Below, one piece after another: positions 33,446-44,867 of a stretch of DNA of 64,000 nucleotides. Every line of letters begins with the position of its first letter. The first letter of the stretch is position 1. The notes under the pieces were generated by a model. That model was given only the letters and a program-made list of their open reading frames with translations. It ran no database searches and was not told where the DNA came from. The DNA is from Kingdonia uniflora. Taxonomy: Eukaryota; Streptophyta; Magnoliopsida; Ranunculales; Circaeasteraceae. The stretch lies in assembly GCA_014058105.1 (NCBI GenBank), contig JACGCM010000882.1:992001-1056000 (forward strand), in the 5' to 3' direction. The translations under genes were made by a program, and so were the position numbers.

Positions 33446-34199
33446 ATCCCCCACTATATCGAGAAAACATATCCGAGTAGAAAATCTAAAGTAGTGCGTA
33501 AGTAGAGGTGTCTTTCGACTTGAACCTTTACATAATGAATATACTTTTGAAGTACTAGAGATTAGAGTGACATTCGTCTTGAACTCTAATTCTGGAGGGT
33601 ACAACTAAAGCACACCACACACAACTTTTATAGTATAAATTTCTAAAAATGTTAGCGTTCTACGGCCATAAGCTCATATCCCGGTTCTAATGAAAGCTCT
33701 AGAGAACTTGTCGAAGTTCCCATAAGAAGCGGCCTCACTTCTACAATCATCGAGGTGAGTCTATCAGGAGTACTCCTATATCTAGGTACCCCACTCCACA
33801 TAAAGTATATCCCTCATTAAGAGTAAGAATAACTCAACGTTAAATCGCTACAGGATATCATGCTCTTATAGGGATAGACTAGAAGTAACTACCTCTTCTT
33901 AATAAATGCATGATCCTTCTTAATTATCATATGACTTGCTTTTCCCTTTGAACCTATTTCTTGGGATCTCCAGTCTATAGGTTGGGTTACCATCAAAAAT
34001 ATTCTAACTATACGGGCTTTAGGCCCATCCCTTTCGAGGTATTCTATACCTTCTCTCGAGCTAAACATTTTGTCAAAGGATCAGCCAGGTTTTCTTTTGA
34101 CCGAACAAAATCCACTCTGACAGCCCTAGAAGTGAGTTTTTCTCTTACAATACTGTGCTTACGACGTATTTGTCATTTCTTGTCGTTATAATAACGATT

Positions 34200-37013
34200 C
34201 TCCACTTTTGTAATAGCTGCAGTACTATCGCAATGAATAAGTATGGCTGGTAGCTGCTTATCCCATAAAGGAATATCTGACATAAGGTTTCTCAACCAAT
34301 CTGCCTCCTAACTGGTAGCAGCTAGTGCTATCAGTTCTGACTCCATCGTAGATTTCTGCCCCACCAGCAATGCTAAAGATATAACTGTTGGTAGCCTTGG
34401 AGTCTTGAGATAGGGTGTTCTAATCAGCATCGGTAAATCCTTCTAGGACTGCGGGGAATCACTCATAGTATATTCCTAGGTTCATTGTTCTCTTCAGATA
34501 CCGCATGACCCTTTTTATAGCATACCAATGCTCCATACCTGGACAACTAGTAAATCTACATAATATCCCCACTGCGTAAGCAATGTCTGGCCTAGTACAA
34601 TCAGTAGCATACCGAAGGCTGCCAATGATACTAGCATACTCAGTTTGTCAAATACTGTTACCAGTATTCCTAAATAGTTTCTGACTAGGGTCGAAAGGAG
34701 TGCACACAAGTTTACAGTTATAGTAGTTATACATTTTTAAGATCTTCTCAATGTAATGAGACTGATCTAAAGTTATTCCACTTTCAGTCCTAGTAATCTT
34801 AATTCCCAAAATTATACTAGCTTCCCCCAAATCCTTCATGTCAAAATTTTCACTTAGTAAAACCTTGACATCATTAACAACAGAGATTTTAGATCCAATA
34901 ATCAACAAGTCATCCACATATAAGCATATAATAGTGTAAACATTATCTACAGCCTTGCAATAAATGTATTTGCCACTTTCATTAATTTTAAAACCATGTG
35001 ATATGACTAAGTTGTCAAATTTCTCATGCCACTGTTTTGGTGCCTGTTTGAGACCATATAGGGACTTCACCAATTTGCAGACTTTACGTTCTTTACCAGA
35101 CACAATAAATCCCTCAGGTTGGTCCATGTAAATCTCTTCATCCAAGTCACCATTCAAATAAGCAGTTTTAACATCCATTTGGTGAACTACTAAGTTATGT
35201 ATAGTAGCAGTAGCAAGTAATACTCTAATCAAAGTAATTCTAGTAACAGGAGAATAAGTGTCAAAGAAATCAATGTTCTCTCTCTGTCTAAATCGTTTAG
35301 CTACAAGCCTAGCTTTGTATTTCTCAACTGACCCATCAGATCTCAACTTCTTTTTAAGGATCCATTTACAATCAATTGCCTTGCAACCGGGAGGTAAATA
35401 AGAAAGAACCCAAAATTCATTGGACTTCAGAGAGTCCATCTCGCTGTTTATAGCATCCTGTTAAACATCCGAATCAGGGGAGGTAAGTGCCTCTTTGAGG
35501 GTAGATGGATCTCCCTCTAGAGTATATACTTCAAAATCAGGACCAAAATCTTTCTCCACTCGAGCTCTCTTGTTCCTTCTAACATTTGTAATAATGTAGG
35601 TTCTCCTATTCTAGGTGCAACTGAACTAGATGAGGAACCCCCACTATCTCTAGATATAAAAGGAAACTTATCTTCATAAAACTCAGCATCAACAGATTCA
35701 ATAATAGTTTTGTTTTGCAAATCAAAAAATCTATACTCTTTACTGTTAATTGCATAACCAATGAAAACACATTTATAAGCACGGCTAGCAAGTTTCAACC
35801 TTTTAGGATCAGGTATCCTGACATATGCTAAACATCCCCAAACTCTAAAGTATGAAACATTTGGATTTCTGCCATTCCATAATTCCAAAGGTGAGGTCAA
35901 AGTCTTCAGAATGAGAGTCCTCCCAGAGGTAAACTTCAGCTCGATGTTTCCAGTTCCAGCAACCTCTGTAGTGTGGGTGTCCCCCAGCAACACGTTCTTG
36001 CCCTTAGCTTTAACATAAGTTTTATACAACTCCCTATCAAAATTGATGTGGCGAGTAGCACCAGAGTCCATCCACCATCCTTCTGAGCCACTAACCATAT
36101 TAACCTCAGATATCATGGCAACCAGAGGTTCTTTAGACGCATGCTCGGTCAAATAGACCTTTGTAGGTTTCAGCTTGTTATAGCAGTCCCGAGCCATGTG
36201 TCCTGGTCGACTACAGTTATAACAAATAAACTGAATAGATTCCTGCCTGTTTGTTTTCGAGGTAGGTACAGAGTTGTTCGAGCCAGGGTTCTTGTTTGGT
36301 TTGCGGAACTGGTTTTTCATACCCTTTCTTACCGGCTTCAGAGAAGCATTGGTGGTCTTGTTCTTCTTGTGATTAGACATAAACAGAACTTCTTCATTAA
36401 TGTCTTATTTTCTAGCTTCTTCCTCGATGTGGAGGCGCACGATAAGGCTCTCCATAGAAAACTCTTTTGATTTATGTCGAAGGGTATTTTTGAACTTCTT
36501 CCAGGCCGGAGGTAACTTGCCTATGAGGACAACAACCTGGAATTGTTCATCTAATTTGATATCCTCAAAAATAATCTCATGAGATATCTTTTGGAGTTCG
36601 TGAGACTGGGTTATGACTGACTTATCGTCATGCATCTTAAAATTTAAGTAGCAGCTAACTGCATACTTTTTTGTTCCAGCATCTTATGTATCGTACTTTT
36701 TCTAGAGAGCGTCCCAAATTTCCTTAGTGGATTCCAATACATAGTAGAAATCACAGAGGTCATCGCTAAGTCCATTCAGGATGAAATTCTTACAAATAAA
36801 ATCATCTGCAATCCATTTCCCTAGGGCCTTTACAAATTTAGGGGATAGGGGTTCGACTTCATTAGGTTTAGTAGAGATACACGACTCAACTACTTTCTTA
36901 GTGGTTAAATAAAAAAACATTTTCTGTTTCCACCGACGGAAGTTCTTACCTTCAAATTTGAAAGGTTTGTTGTTATCGGTGAAGACAGATCGGACATCAC
37001 AATCTCTGTCCAT
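34200..37013 (-). pseudogene. Element B gag-pol remnant with integrase core deleted
   Basis: Gag starts at 37013 (FTDNNKPFKFEGKNFRRW) and continues at 36635-36405. The next frame (36380-35517) has the zinc knuckle CYNCSRPGHMARDC and the protease motif WWMDSGATRHI. It then jumps directly to the integrase C-terminal text SPLELWNGRNPNVSYF, so the catalytic core of integrase is missing. Reverse transcriptase occupies 35439-34648 with LYVDDLLIIGS near 34925, in one long open frame. RNase H text with stops follows below 34710. Confidence 0.85.
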
Positions 37014-37039
37014 AGCAGATACTAAAAACGTCTTAAAAT

Positions 37040-37827
37040 TGTTAGGGAAAATCTATACTATGTTACATCTGCAGTAAATTTTGAAAGCAGAGATTAATAC
37101 AATTAGACCAACAATAGTAGCAAGATGAACTGGGGGTACCGAAGTAATGATCGCAAATGCTGAGTCGAGGACTAGGTCTCTATCTTAAAGACGTTTTGTC
37201 GTACTTCCCTTTGTAAATAGTTAATTGTTGCGTCGCCTCCAGGATAAAACAAAAGATTAGGAACTTCTCTTGCAAGGAATAATGACATTCGTATGATTTG
37301 TACTTTCAATTGGTTTACTTGAATTCTAGACTCGTGATTATATTGAAGAGAGGAGAAGAATTGTGTATTCGATCGATTGATAAAACTGTGGCACAATTTC
37401 TCTTTATATAGAGCAAGTTCGAAATGGTAGCAAGAGTTAATGGTGGGACACGTCATCAAAAATGTTCGAAACGGAAGTGAAACGTTTATGACTTAATTGC
37501 GAAACAATTACGTTTGAGGAATTCAAAAAATGGAAAAGTTTAGTTCGAATTTAATCTTCTAGTAACTTCAGGTCGAAATCGAATGGACTCAGTTCGAATT
37601 GGTCCAGGTCGAATAGAATTAGTTTTGACAAAATCAATTCTTTCATAGAAGCCCAAGTTCGAGGCCCAAGCCCATGAGCCAAACAAGTTTTAAACCCATT
37701 TTTTCGGCCCGCCCCCATCCAACATAGTGAATAAAGGACCTAGGTTATATCAAGGAAGTAATCTATTCTTCCAAGAAATGTGGGACTAAAGAAGCCACAT
37801 ATAGTTTTGGAGATATAAAACCCAACA
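37040..37827 (-). repeat. 5' LTR of element B
   Basis: Begins TGTTAGGGAAAATC and ends AAAACCCAACA. It matches 32590-33445 with a deletion of about 60 bp in the TTCGAATTTGG repeat zone. Confidence 0.85.
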
Positions 37828-38079
37828 ATCCCCCACTATATCGAGAAAACATATCCGAGTAGAAAATCTAAAGTAGTGCGTAAGTAGAAGTGTCTTTCGA
37901 CTTGAACCTTTACATAATGAATATACTTTTGAAGTACTAGAGATTAAAGTGACATTCATCTTGAACTCTAATTCTGGAGGGTACAACTAAAGCACACCAC
38001 ACACAACTTTTATAGTGTAAATTTCTAAAATGTGGGACTAAAGAAGCCACATATAGTTTTGGAGATATAAAACCCAAGA
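37828..38079 (-). repeat. Extra internal piece and LTR end of element B (third-LTR remnant)
   Basis: 37828-38028 repeats 33446-33650 almost exactly, that is, the non-coding region next to the purine tract. It is followed by TGTGGGACTAAAGAAGCC and the rest of the last ~50 bp of an LTR. This is what remains of a tandem second copy sharing the middle LTR. Confidence 0.85.
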
Positions 38080-38406
38080 GGAGAAAACTTAACTCACACC
38101 TCAAACCCATAAATATGACTAAGTGTTCTAAGGAATCCCCATAAACTCCAAGGCCCCAAGGCCAAATCATAGACTTATAATAATAAGCAATCTTATGGGT
38201 AGCCCATGTACCCAAATTAGTTGTACACATTGGTCACACATGCACGTGTGACCCTACCAACTTTCATACACATCACAACAAATTAAGTATTATACTTACT
38301 TATATATTAGAGTTGAGTTTTCCTCATATCCAATGTGGGACTAAAAATACTTAGTTCCATCATTCAAACTAAAGGAAAACCAAAACCCTATTTGTATTTT
38401 CCAATA

Positions 38407-40861
38407 ATCTCCCAAATTTGAATAGTAATAGATAAACTCAGACAAAATAAAGAAAATTAGAGAATGGTCCTGTATTGAGAGAGGTATCTTATGGACTTAA
38501 ACCTTCCCTAGTGAATAACAATCAGATTTACGTTGATTAGTGAATATATGTCTTGAACTGTCAGCTTTAGTGTAAACCAAGACAATAGCCTTCGCACAGT
38601 ACTTTTCTAAACGCAATCGACTCTCACAGTTGTGTTCAATTCGGGCCTGAAAAAAACCCAGATTCATGAGTGCTTTTAGAAAATTTTGCCTTATAAAATT
38701 CTCATGGAAGCGGCCCTACCTCATACTCACATAAGTGATTGCCTATTAAGAGTACCCTGTCGTACCCCACTTGTAAATGCAAGTCATAGGAATCATTAAA
38801 AGCTCATAGAACTTACCCTAAATATCACTACAGGTTGCATTGTTCACATCATGGAATGAGTAGGAGATCAAATATCCCCATTGCTCATGTTGTGAACTTA
38901 TAGGAAGGTTATCTGCCTGTAAACTTATAGGAAGGCTCTGTATTTCCAGAGTTCATAGGGAGTCTTATCAATCTTATTGTGAGGTAACTTATTGAGAATA
39001 TAATTCACAGAAAGTAACACTTCCCCCTACAAGATTTGCGGCAAGCCAGAACTAATAAGCACATCATTAAGCATATTATTTAACGTTATGCTTTTCCTCT
39101 CAACAACTCCATTTTGTTGAGGAGTGTAAGGTGCACAAAGTTCTCCAAATAAAATAGAGTCGTACTCCCTACCCCTATCAGTTCTAAAAACTTTTATCTT
39201 TTTGTTGAGTCGAGTCTCAACCTCATTTTTAAAATAGCAAATATTTCCAGTGCCTCATCTTTGCATATGAGCAAGTATACATGACTGTATCTTGTACAGT
39301 CATCTATGAAAGTAATAAAGTACTTCTTTCCGCCTCGCATTTGAATAAACTTTAAATCGCAGAGATTATTGTGAATTAAATCTAGTGGTTCAGTTTTTCA
39401 TTGTTCAATAGAAAGGAAAGGTTGTTTAGCAAATTTTGCTTTAACACACACTTCACATTTTTGTTTACAATCAAGATTGAATTTAGGCAGCAATCCTAAA
39501 TGAACTAATTTACGCAGCGAAACATAATTTGCAAGTCAAACATTAAATGACTCAAGCAAGTAAATAAAATTCTCATTCTTATTGATAATTGAAATGGGTT
39601 TACATAAGACTGCTGGTTTGAACATTCAATCATACTCATAACCCTTTCTTATGAATACACCATTCTTAGTTATGATACATCTGGTTGACTCAAACGCTAA
39701 CTTAAAATTATTATTGATTAGTAATGATTCAAAAACAAGGTTTTTGCAGATATCAAGCACATGTAGCACTTCATTCAAAGTAACTTCTGTTTCAGATGTG
39801 AATTTCATGACTACTTTTCCTTTTCATTTGACCCTTGACGTCGGAATGTTGCCCATAAACACTTTCTCTTCATGTTCAGTCTTTTTGTTGGTAGTAAATA
39901 AACTAATGTCATAACATATATGGTGTGTGTCCCCTGTATCCACAAACCATCCTCTCGAATCGCTTGCCAGGTTGATTTCGAAGATCACTACACACAAGTT
40001 CTCCATCTCAACAATGTTTGCTTGAGTGCCTTTGTCACTTTCTGGTCTGCTTACGCTTGCGGCATTCCATTGATTTGTGCCCTGGTTTGCCATAAGCATT
40101 ACAACTCCCTGTAAACTTCTTAATGTCTTTCCCCTTAGGGCCCAAAGAATTTTTCCCATTTTTCTTATGAAATTTAGGGTTTCCCTCGACCATATTAGCC
40201 TTGGCATCGTAAGAATGAACAACATCCTTCTTCTCGTTGGATTTGCTATCTTCTTCGATTCTGAGCCTTACGCGCAGTTCTTCCATCTTCATTTCCTTCC
40301 TCTTATGCTTTAGGTAACTTTTAAAGTCCTTCTAAGAAAAAGGTAACTTCTCAATTATCGCAGCAACCTGAAAGGATTCACTTAACTTCATACCTTCTAC
40401 ATGAATATCATGCAGGATAATCTGCAGTTTCTGTACTTGGTTGATTACCGTCTTGGAATCCACTTTTTTATAATCCAGGAATCTGCCGACTATAAAAAAA
40501 AATTAGCCTGGCATCTTTTGTCTTATACTTATGGTCGAAGGATTCCCATAGTTCCTTTACAGACTCCATTGGACTATACACATTGTACAATGTGTTGTCC
40601 AACCCATTCAGGATATAGTTCCAACACAAAAAGTTAAAATAAATCCACGCCTCCACTGCTGCTATGGTTGTTGGGTTAGTTTATTCCTCCTTTAACTCTG
40701 GTTTGTCCTCCTTGGGGAATTTTTCCAAGTTTAAAGTCGTGAGAAAAAACAATATCTTCTGCTGCCAACGCTTGAATTTAGTACCATTGAACTTCTCGGG
40801 ATTCACCTTCAGAACTTGCGGGTTACTCTTTTCACCCTCTTTCTCTACGAGATTCACCATT
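38407..40861 (-). pseudogene. Element A gag, protease and partial integrase remnant
   Basis: Gag begins at 40861 (VNLVEKEGEKSNPQVL) and runs through YILNGLDNTLYNVY (about 40620) to a damaged zinc knuckle, CNAYGKPGHKSMEC (about 40120). Protease text has RGWFVDTGDTHHI near 39950. Integrase text with YTPQQNGVVERK is near 39120-39090. Stops and shifts are many. Nothing resembling reverse transcriptase is left between there and the LTR. Confidence 0.8.
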
Positions 40862-40904
40862 ATTGTAGTCTTTGATCATACATAAAAATAATTTATCTTA
40901 AGAT

Positions 40905-41615
40905 TGTATTACAATCTGCATGAACAAGCAACACCTCTTAAGGAGATGATCAAGTCTAGTATATGCACACTATCTCCTTAAGACAGATTTTGCCCTGCCA
41001 CAGTGCTTTACAAGAATATAGGCCCTTGTCTCCCAAAATAGAACGATCTATCGCAGAGAGAAGAAAACATTTTTATCTCTCTGCCAAACAAACCTTGATT
41101 GCGTCTATTTTCTCTCTTGAATAAATGACTCAAGAAAACTCTGTAAAACTGATGAAAATAAATAAAAATGAAGTTGGGTTATATAAAGTATATGTGACTC
41201 TTCACTAAGGGTCACACCTTAAGTTAGTGCCTCTTCACCAAAGGATACACCTTAAGTTTCGTTTGTTGAAGACTACCCAACTCACACCTCAAACCCAAAA
41301 ATATGACTAAGTATTCCAAGGAATCCCCATGAACTCCAAGGCCCCAAGGCCGAATCATAGACTAATAATAATAATAAGCGGGTTTCCTAAGTCGAGCAAG
41401 CCCATGGGTAGCCCATGCACCGAAGTTAGTTTGCACGCATAGGTTGCGCATGCGCGTGTGACCTACCAATTCTCACACACATCACAACAAGTTAAGTATT
41501 AAACTTACTTATATAGTAGAGTTGAGCTTCCCTCATATCCAATGTGGAACTAAAAACACTTAGTTCCACCAATCAAACTAAAGGAAAACCAAAACCCTCT
41601 TTGTATTTTCCAACA
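40905..41615 (-). repeat. 5' LTR of element A (711 bp)
   Basis: Begins TGTATTACAATCTGC and ends TTTCCAACA. It is collinear with 32207-32589 joined to 38085-38406. Confidence 0.88.
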
Positions 41616-41620
41616 TATTA

Positions 41621-42105
41621 TCTTGCCAAGATTGGTGTTTTGCGTATCTACTTCGGTTATATAAACTAATAAATGATATTTTGCTTTGATTTCTACTTCA
41701 TGCCCCAAGGACTCATTTTACATGAAGAACAAGTTTTGGGTGTTATACTATTATCTTACTGCTACCAAGCACATTATTTAGTTTTTGAAAATTTAGTTTT
41801 TGTTGTTTAGTGAAGGTCTTGTTTGGGAAGAACACTAAATGGTTTCTTAAGAAAATAATTTTGTTGTTGATGGGTAGTTGGGTTCACATGGCCATGTTTG
41901 TTTGCCCATGACAATAATTAGTGTTTGTGAGAAAATATTATGTTGGTGATGGGTACATACTACATAGAACATGTTTGCCAAATAAATTAAGTTTTTTTTA
42001 CATGATATTTTATAACTTTTGTTGTTGAAATACTCAGATCTCTAAATTAAGTTTTTTATATATGATATTTTATTACTTTTGTTGTTGAAATACTCAGGTC
42101 TTCAC
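41621..42105. other. Spacer with a 60-bp tandem duplication
   Basis: AAATTAAGTTTTTT starts at about 41984 and 42044. The two 60-bp units end TGAAATACTCAGATCT and TGAAATACTCAGGTCT. The rest is AT-rich without a gene. Confidence 0.6.
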
Positions 42106-42115
42106 TACGACGACC

Positions 42116-42481
42116 TTGGTATTAAGTTGTCTTTGCGGCACATGTAATTCATGTGTACCCTTTATGGAACACGAAAAATGCACAAAATGGTATCTTAGGG
42201 CCTACACCGAGACTACAACGATAGACAGTGATGAGTATCCTGTGCATCGCTGTGACAAAATAAACATAGTTCATAAATTGACAAATGAAAAAAAGGTTGG
42301 CATTGGAGACGAGGTTCATCATCATCCATACTTCACAAGGAAGTTTGACTGCCATATCAATGTAGAACTGTGTGCAGGAGTTAAATGTGCAAAATATTTA
42401 CACAAGCATTTGTATAAGGGACATGATCGTTCCACTAAATACGATATGAGATTCGGCGTTATTGGAAATGAAAGAGTTTAA
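42116..42481 (+). pseudogene. Helitron Rep-helicase fragment
   Basis: The 121-residue open stretch carries blocks typical of the helitron helicase-like N-terminal domain of plant elements: YTETTTIDSDEYPVHR, PYFTRKFDCHINVELC and AKYLHKHLYKGHDRST. Full proteins exceed 1,000 residues, so this is a short piece without the Rep two-His motif or the helicase. The ends of the Helitron (TC at the start, CTRR hairpin at the end) were not located. Confidence 0.75.
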
Positions 42482-42920
42482 ATGCCATTTATGTACAACA
42501 TTGATGTGTACTGTACATAACAATTATCATTGTAATATTTGTACTTTGTAGGTTCAAACTACTTACCAAAAATAGCATTTTATGTGAAGATTTCATTATA
42601 TTCGAATCATTTCAAATTGTTTTTTCACTAAAATTTGCAATCATGCAACAACCATAGAAAAGTGAAAATGCAAACGTCCCAGTAGAGATTCATTTGATAA
42701 GAATAATTCCAATTGCGTGCCATATGCATGTAAAAAACTGTATTTATTCTAGCACATACATATTATCATATAAATTGAAGTGGTCTTAATTAATGCATGT
42801 TTATATGCATCTGTTAATTTGAAATCAGCTTCTCTATGTATTGTATGAATCAAATTTCTAATGAAGACCAAACTCTTACAATAATCAACGTATTCACCGT
42901 GACTGCGTCACGGGTAATAC

Positions 42921-43824
42921 TAGGGTTGTACACGTGTCGGGTCAGCCCGGGTTTAGGCCTGGGCCTGATCCGACCCGAATAATTCGGGTTCCCACTTTTC
43001 AAACTCGAACCCGAACCGACCATACCCAAAACCCGGACCTAAACCGAACCGGAATGGTCGGGTCGGGCCGGTTTCGTAGGTCGGGTTCTCCTCTATCAAC
43101 CAAAGTAATTACACAATTACATTCCTGGAGAAGAAGAAAAAGTGTTGGCTCTCACATTCATCTATAAAAGAGAAAGAACAGATAACAATTTTAGAGAAAG
43201 AACAACACCAGCTATAACAGTTTAAGAGAAAGAACAGATAACAGTTAATTAAACAAAGATGAATCGAAAACCATCTTCGCTCTCGTATCCGTTGGTAGGG
43301 TTCATCATTCATGTCATATCCGTTGGTGGTTGGAAGCCAAGACTGAGATAGAGCTTAAATCGAGCCAGAAAATTGCTCGCTTACCTGGGCTTCTCACTTT
43401 AAACCATTTACTAGAACTTAAATCGAGCCTGAAAAGTAGGAAACCATGGAAGAGTTCCCCAAATGATTGTACTAAGTAGGTATCGTACATGTCGATATTT
43501 GGGTGAGGGGTAGTTTTGATGGGGTTCATCATTCCTGTCAGATCTGAGAAAGGGGAAGGAAGGAAGGGAGGGAGGGAGAGAGAGAGAGGGGTTTGAGTTG
43601 TGTCAACTGTTAAGGACTTAAAAGTTTAAAGAGATAAGAAAACAAAGTCGATTCGGGTTTAACCCGGTAACCAGACTTGAAAATTGAAACCGGCCCGATA
43701 ATAACCGGGTTCTTAACTCTTAAACTGAAACTGACCCGGGTTGTTTTCAAACCCGGACCAAACTGGTCGGTTCGGATCGGTCCGGGTCGGTTTCTCGGGT
43801 TGGCGGGTTTCGTGTACAGCCCTA
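42921..43824. mobile_element. hAT-type element with CGGGTCGG arrays
   Basis: GGTAATAC lies at 42913-42920 and 43825-43832, a perfect 8-bp target duplication. The ends are perfect or near inverse: TAGGGTTGTACACG and CGTGTACAGCCCTA. Arrays of CCCGGGTT, GGTCGGG and CCGAACC variants lie inside both ends. The 500-bp centre contains repeats such as GGCTCGATTTAAG and CTGTTATCTGTTC. It shares its CT-rich/AGATCTG block with the element at 49772, but in opposite orientation. The cargo is not recognised. Confidence 0.88.
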
Positions 43825-43842
43825 GGTAATACTAGTGTCTAA

Positions 43843-44256
43843 GAGCATGGGCAGCAGGCTCGCCATCGCTAACATAACGATCCAAATTCATCAAAAACCA
43901 CTTTTATAGGATCGCCATCGCTCAAATCGCGTTAATATTGAGAAAATCAATGACTATCTGTGGCGAGCCAGTTGAAGTCAGGGTTGTCAGTGGGCTAATG
44001 GGATTATTAAAAAAAAAATTATTAATTTAAAAAAAATAAAAATAAAATTTAAAAAATATTGTACGTTGGCGCTGTACCAATTGAATTGGCGCACAACATT
44101 TTTTATTATATTTTTTTAATTTAAAAAAAATCAAAAAAACTGATATCCATCCCTACCCTGAAGAAAGATCATTTTTCAACCCTGGCTATATGTCATATTT
44201 TTTCTAATTTTAAGCCTACGTGGCTAGCTAACTTAGGCGGCTTCCTGATGATGCTT
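43843..44256. mobile_element. Tourist-like MITE
   Basis: Flanked by TAA (43840-43842 and 44257-44259). Left end GAGCATGGGCAGCAGG, right end read inward AAGCATCATCAGGAAG. 414 bp, similar in length and 3-bp target to the MITE at 6371, though the inner sequence is different. It lies 10 bp beyond the target duplication of the hAT element. It is AT-rich and non-coding. Confidence 0.6.
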
Positions 44257-44867
44257 TAATCTGGTATCTTATATATAATTATATAATTAAATATTTTAAT
44301 TAAAAAAATATAAATGATGATATACGACTGTTGCATCTTTTCTTCAAAAACTCTCCTCTCCAAAGAAACTTAAGGTGAAATTGATGCAATTAGGGCAAAA
44401 GAAGATTGGAGGAGCAAAATTGGTGAAATCAACCCATTCAATCTCGTAAGTTTGAACTAATTTTGTAGATTTAAGGTTACAATCATGAATTATTTGTGTT
44501 TGATTTAGATTTTGTGATCGTGTTAGTGTTTAATTATGCTTGTCAAGACATGTGATTGTTATTTTCCCCCAATTTCAAACCTTAAATCAGAAACTAGAAG
44601 AAGTTGCAAAATTTGGAATATGAAAGTTGGTAATGGAGTAATTTAGTGATTTAGGATTGTCCCAGAGAGCTGAATTTGGTGAATTTGAATCCTTTTTTCT
44701 ATCTTGATATCTTTGTTCTTCACTTTCTATTAGGGATATTGTGAAAAAGATCTAACTTGATGTTGTTAGTGATTCTCAGAGGAGACAATTGGTGAAGAAC
44801 GATCGTTCCCTAATCCCATCTTCAGAGCGACATTGAAGCGAACAAGGTGTTTCCGAGAGATCCAATC

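Larger units (their letters stand above)
32590..38079 (-). mobile_element. Ty1/copia element B, nested in the left LTR of A
   Basis: GGAGA flanks it at 32585-32589 and 38080-38084. Removing it restores an uninterrupted match to the right LTR of A. LTRs are at 32590-33445 and 37040-37827. A second copy of the region next to the purine tract (37828-38028) and the last ~50 bp of a third LTR follow. Gag, protease, a fragment of integrase, reverse transcriptase and RNase H text runs from 37013 down to about 34200. Confidence 0.88.
32207..41615 (-). mobile_element. Ty1/copia element A, host of nested element B
   Basis: Target duplication TATTA at 32202-32206 and 41616-41620. The left LTR runs 32207-32589 plus 38085-38406, split by element B. 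The right LTR is 40905-41615 (TGTATTACAATC to CCAACA). The body (38407-40904) keeps gag, protease and part of integrase on the minus strand but no reverse transcriptase or RNase H, so it is internally deleted. Confidence 0.88.

Noticed and set aside
43109..43532. Open frames of 67-77 residues
   Set aside because: They lie within the hAT-type element at 42921 and show no recognisable motif.
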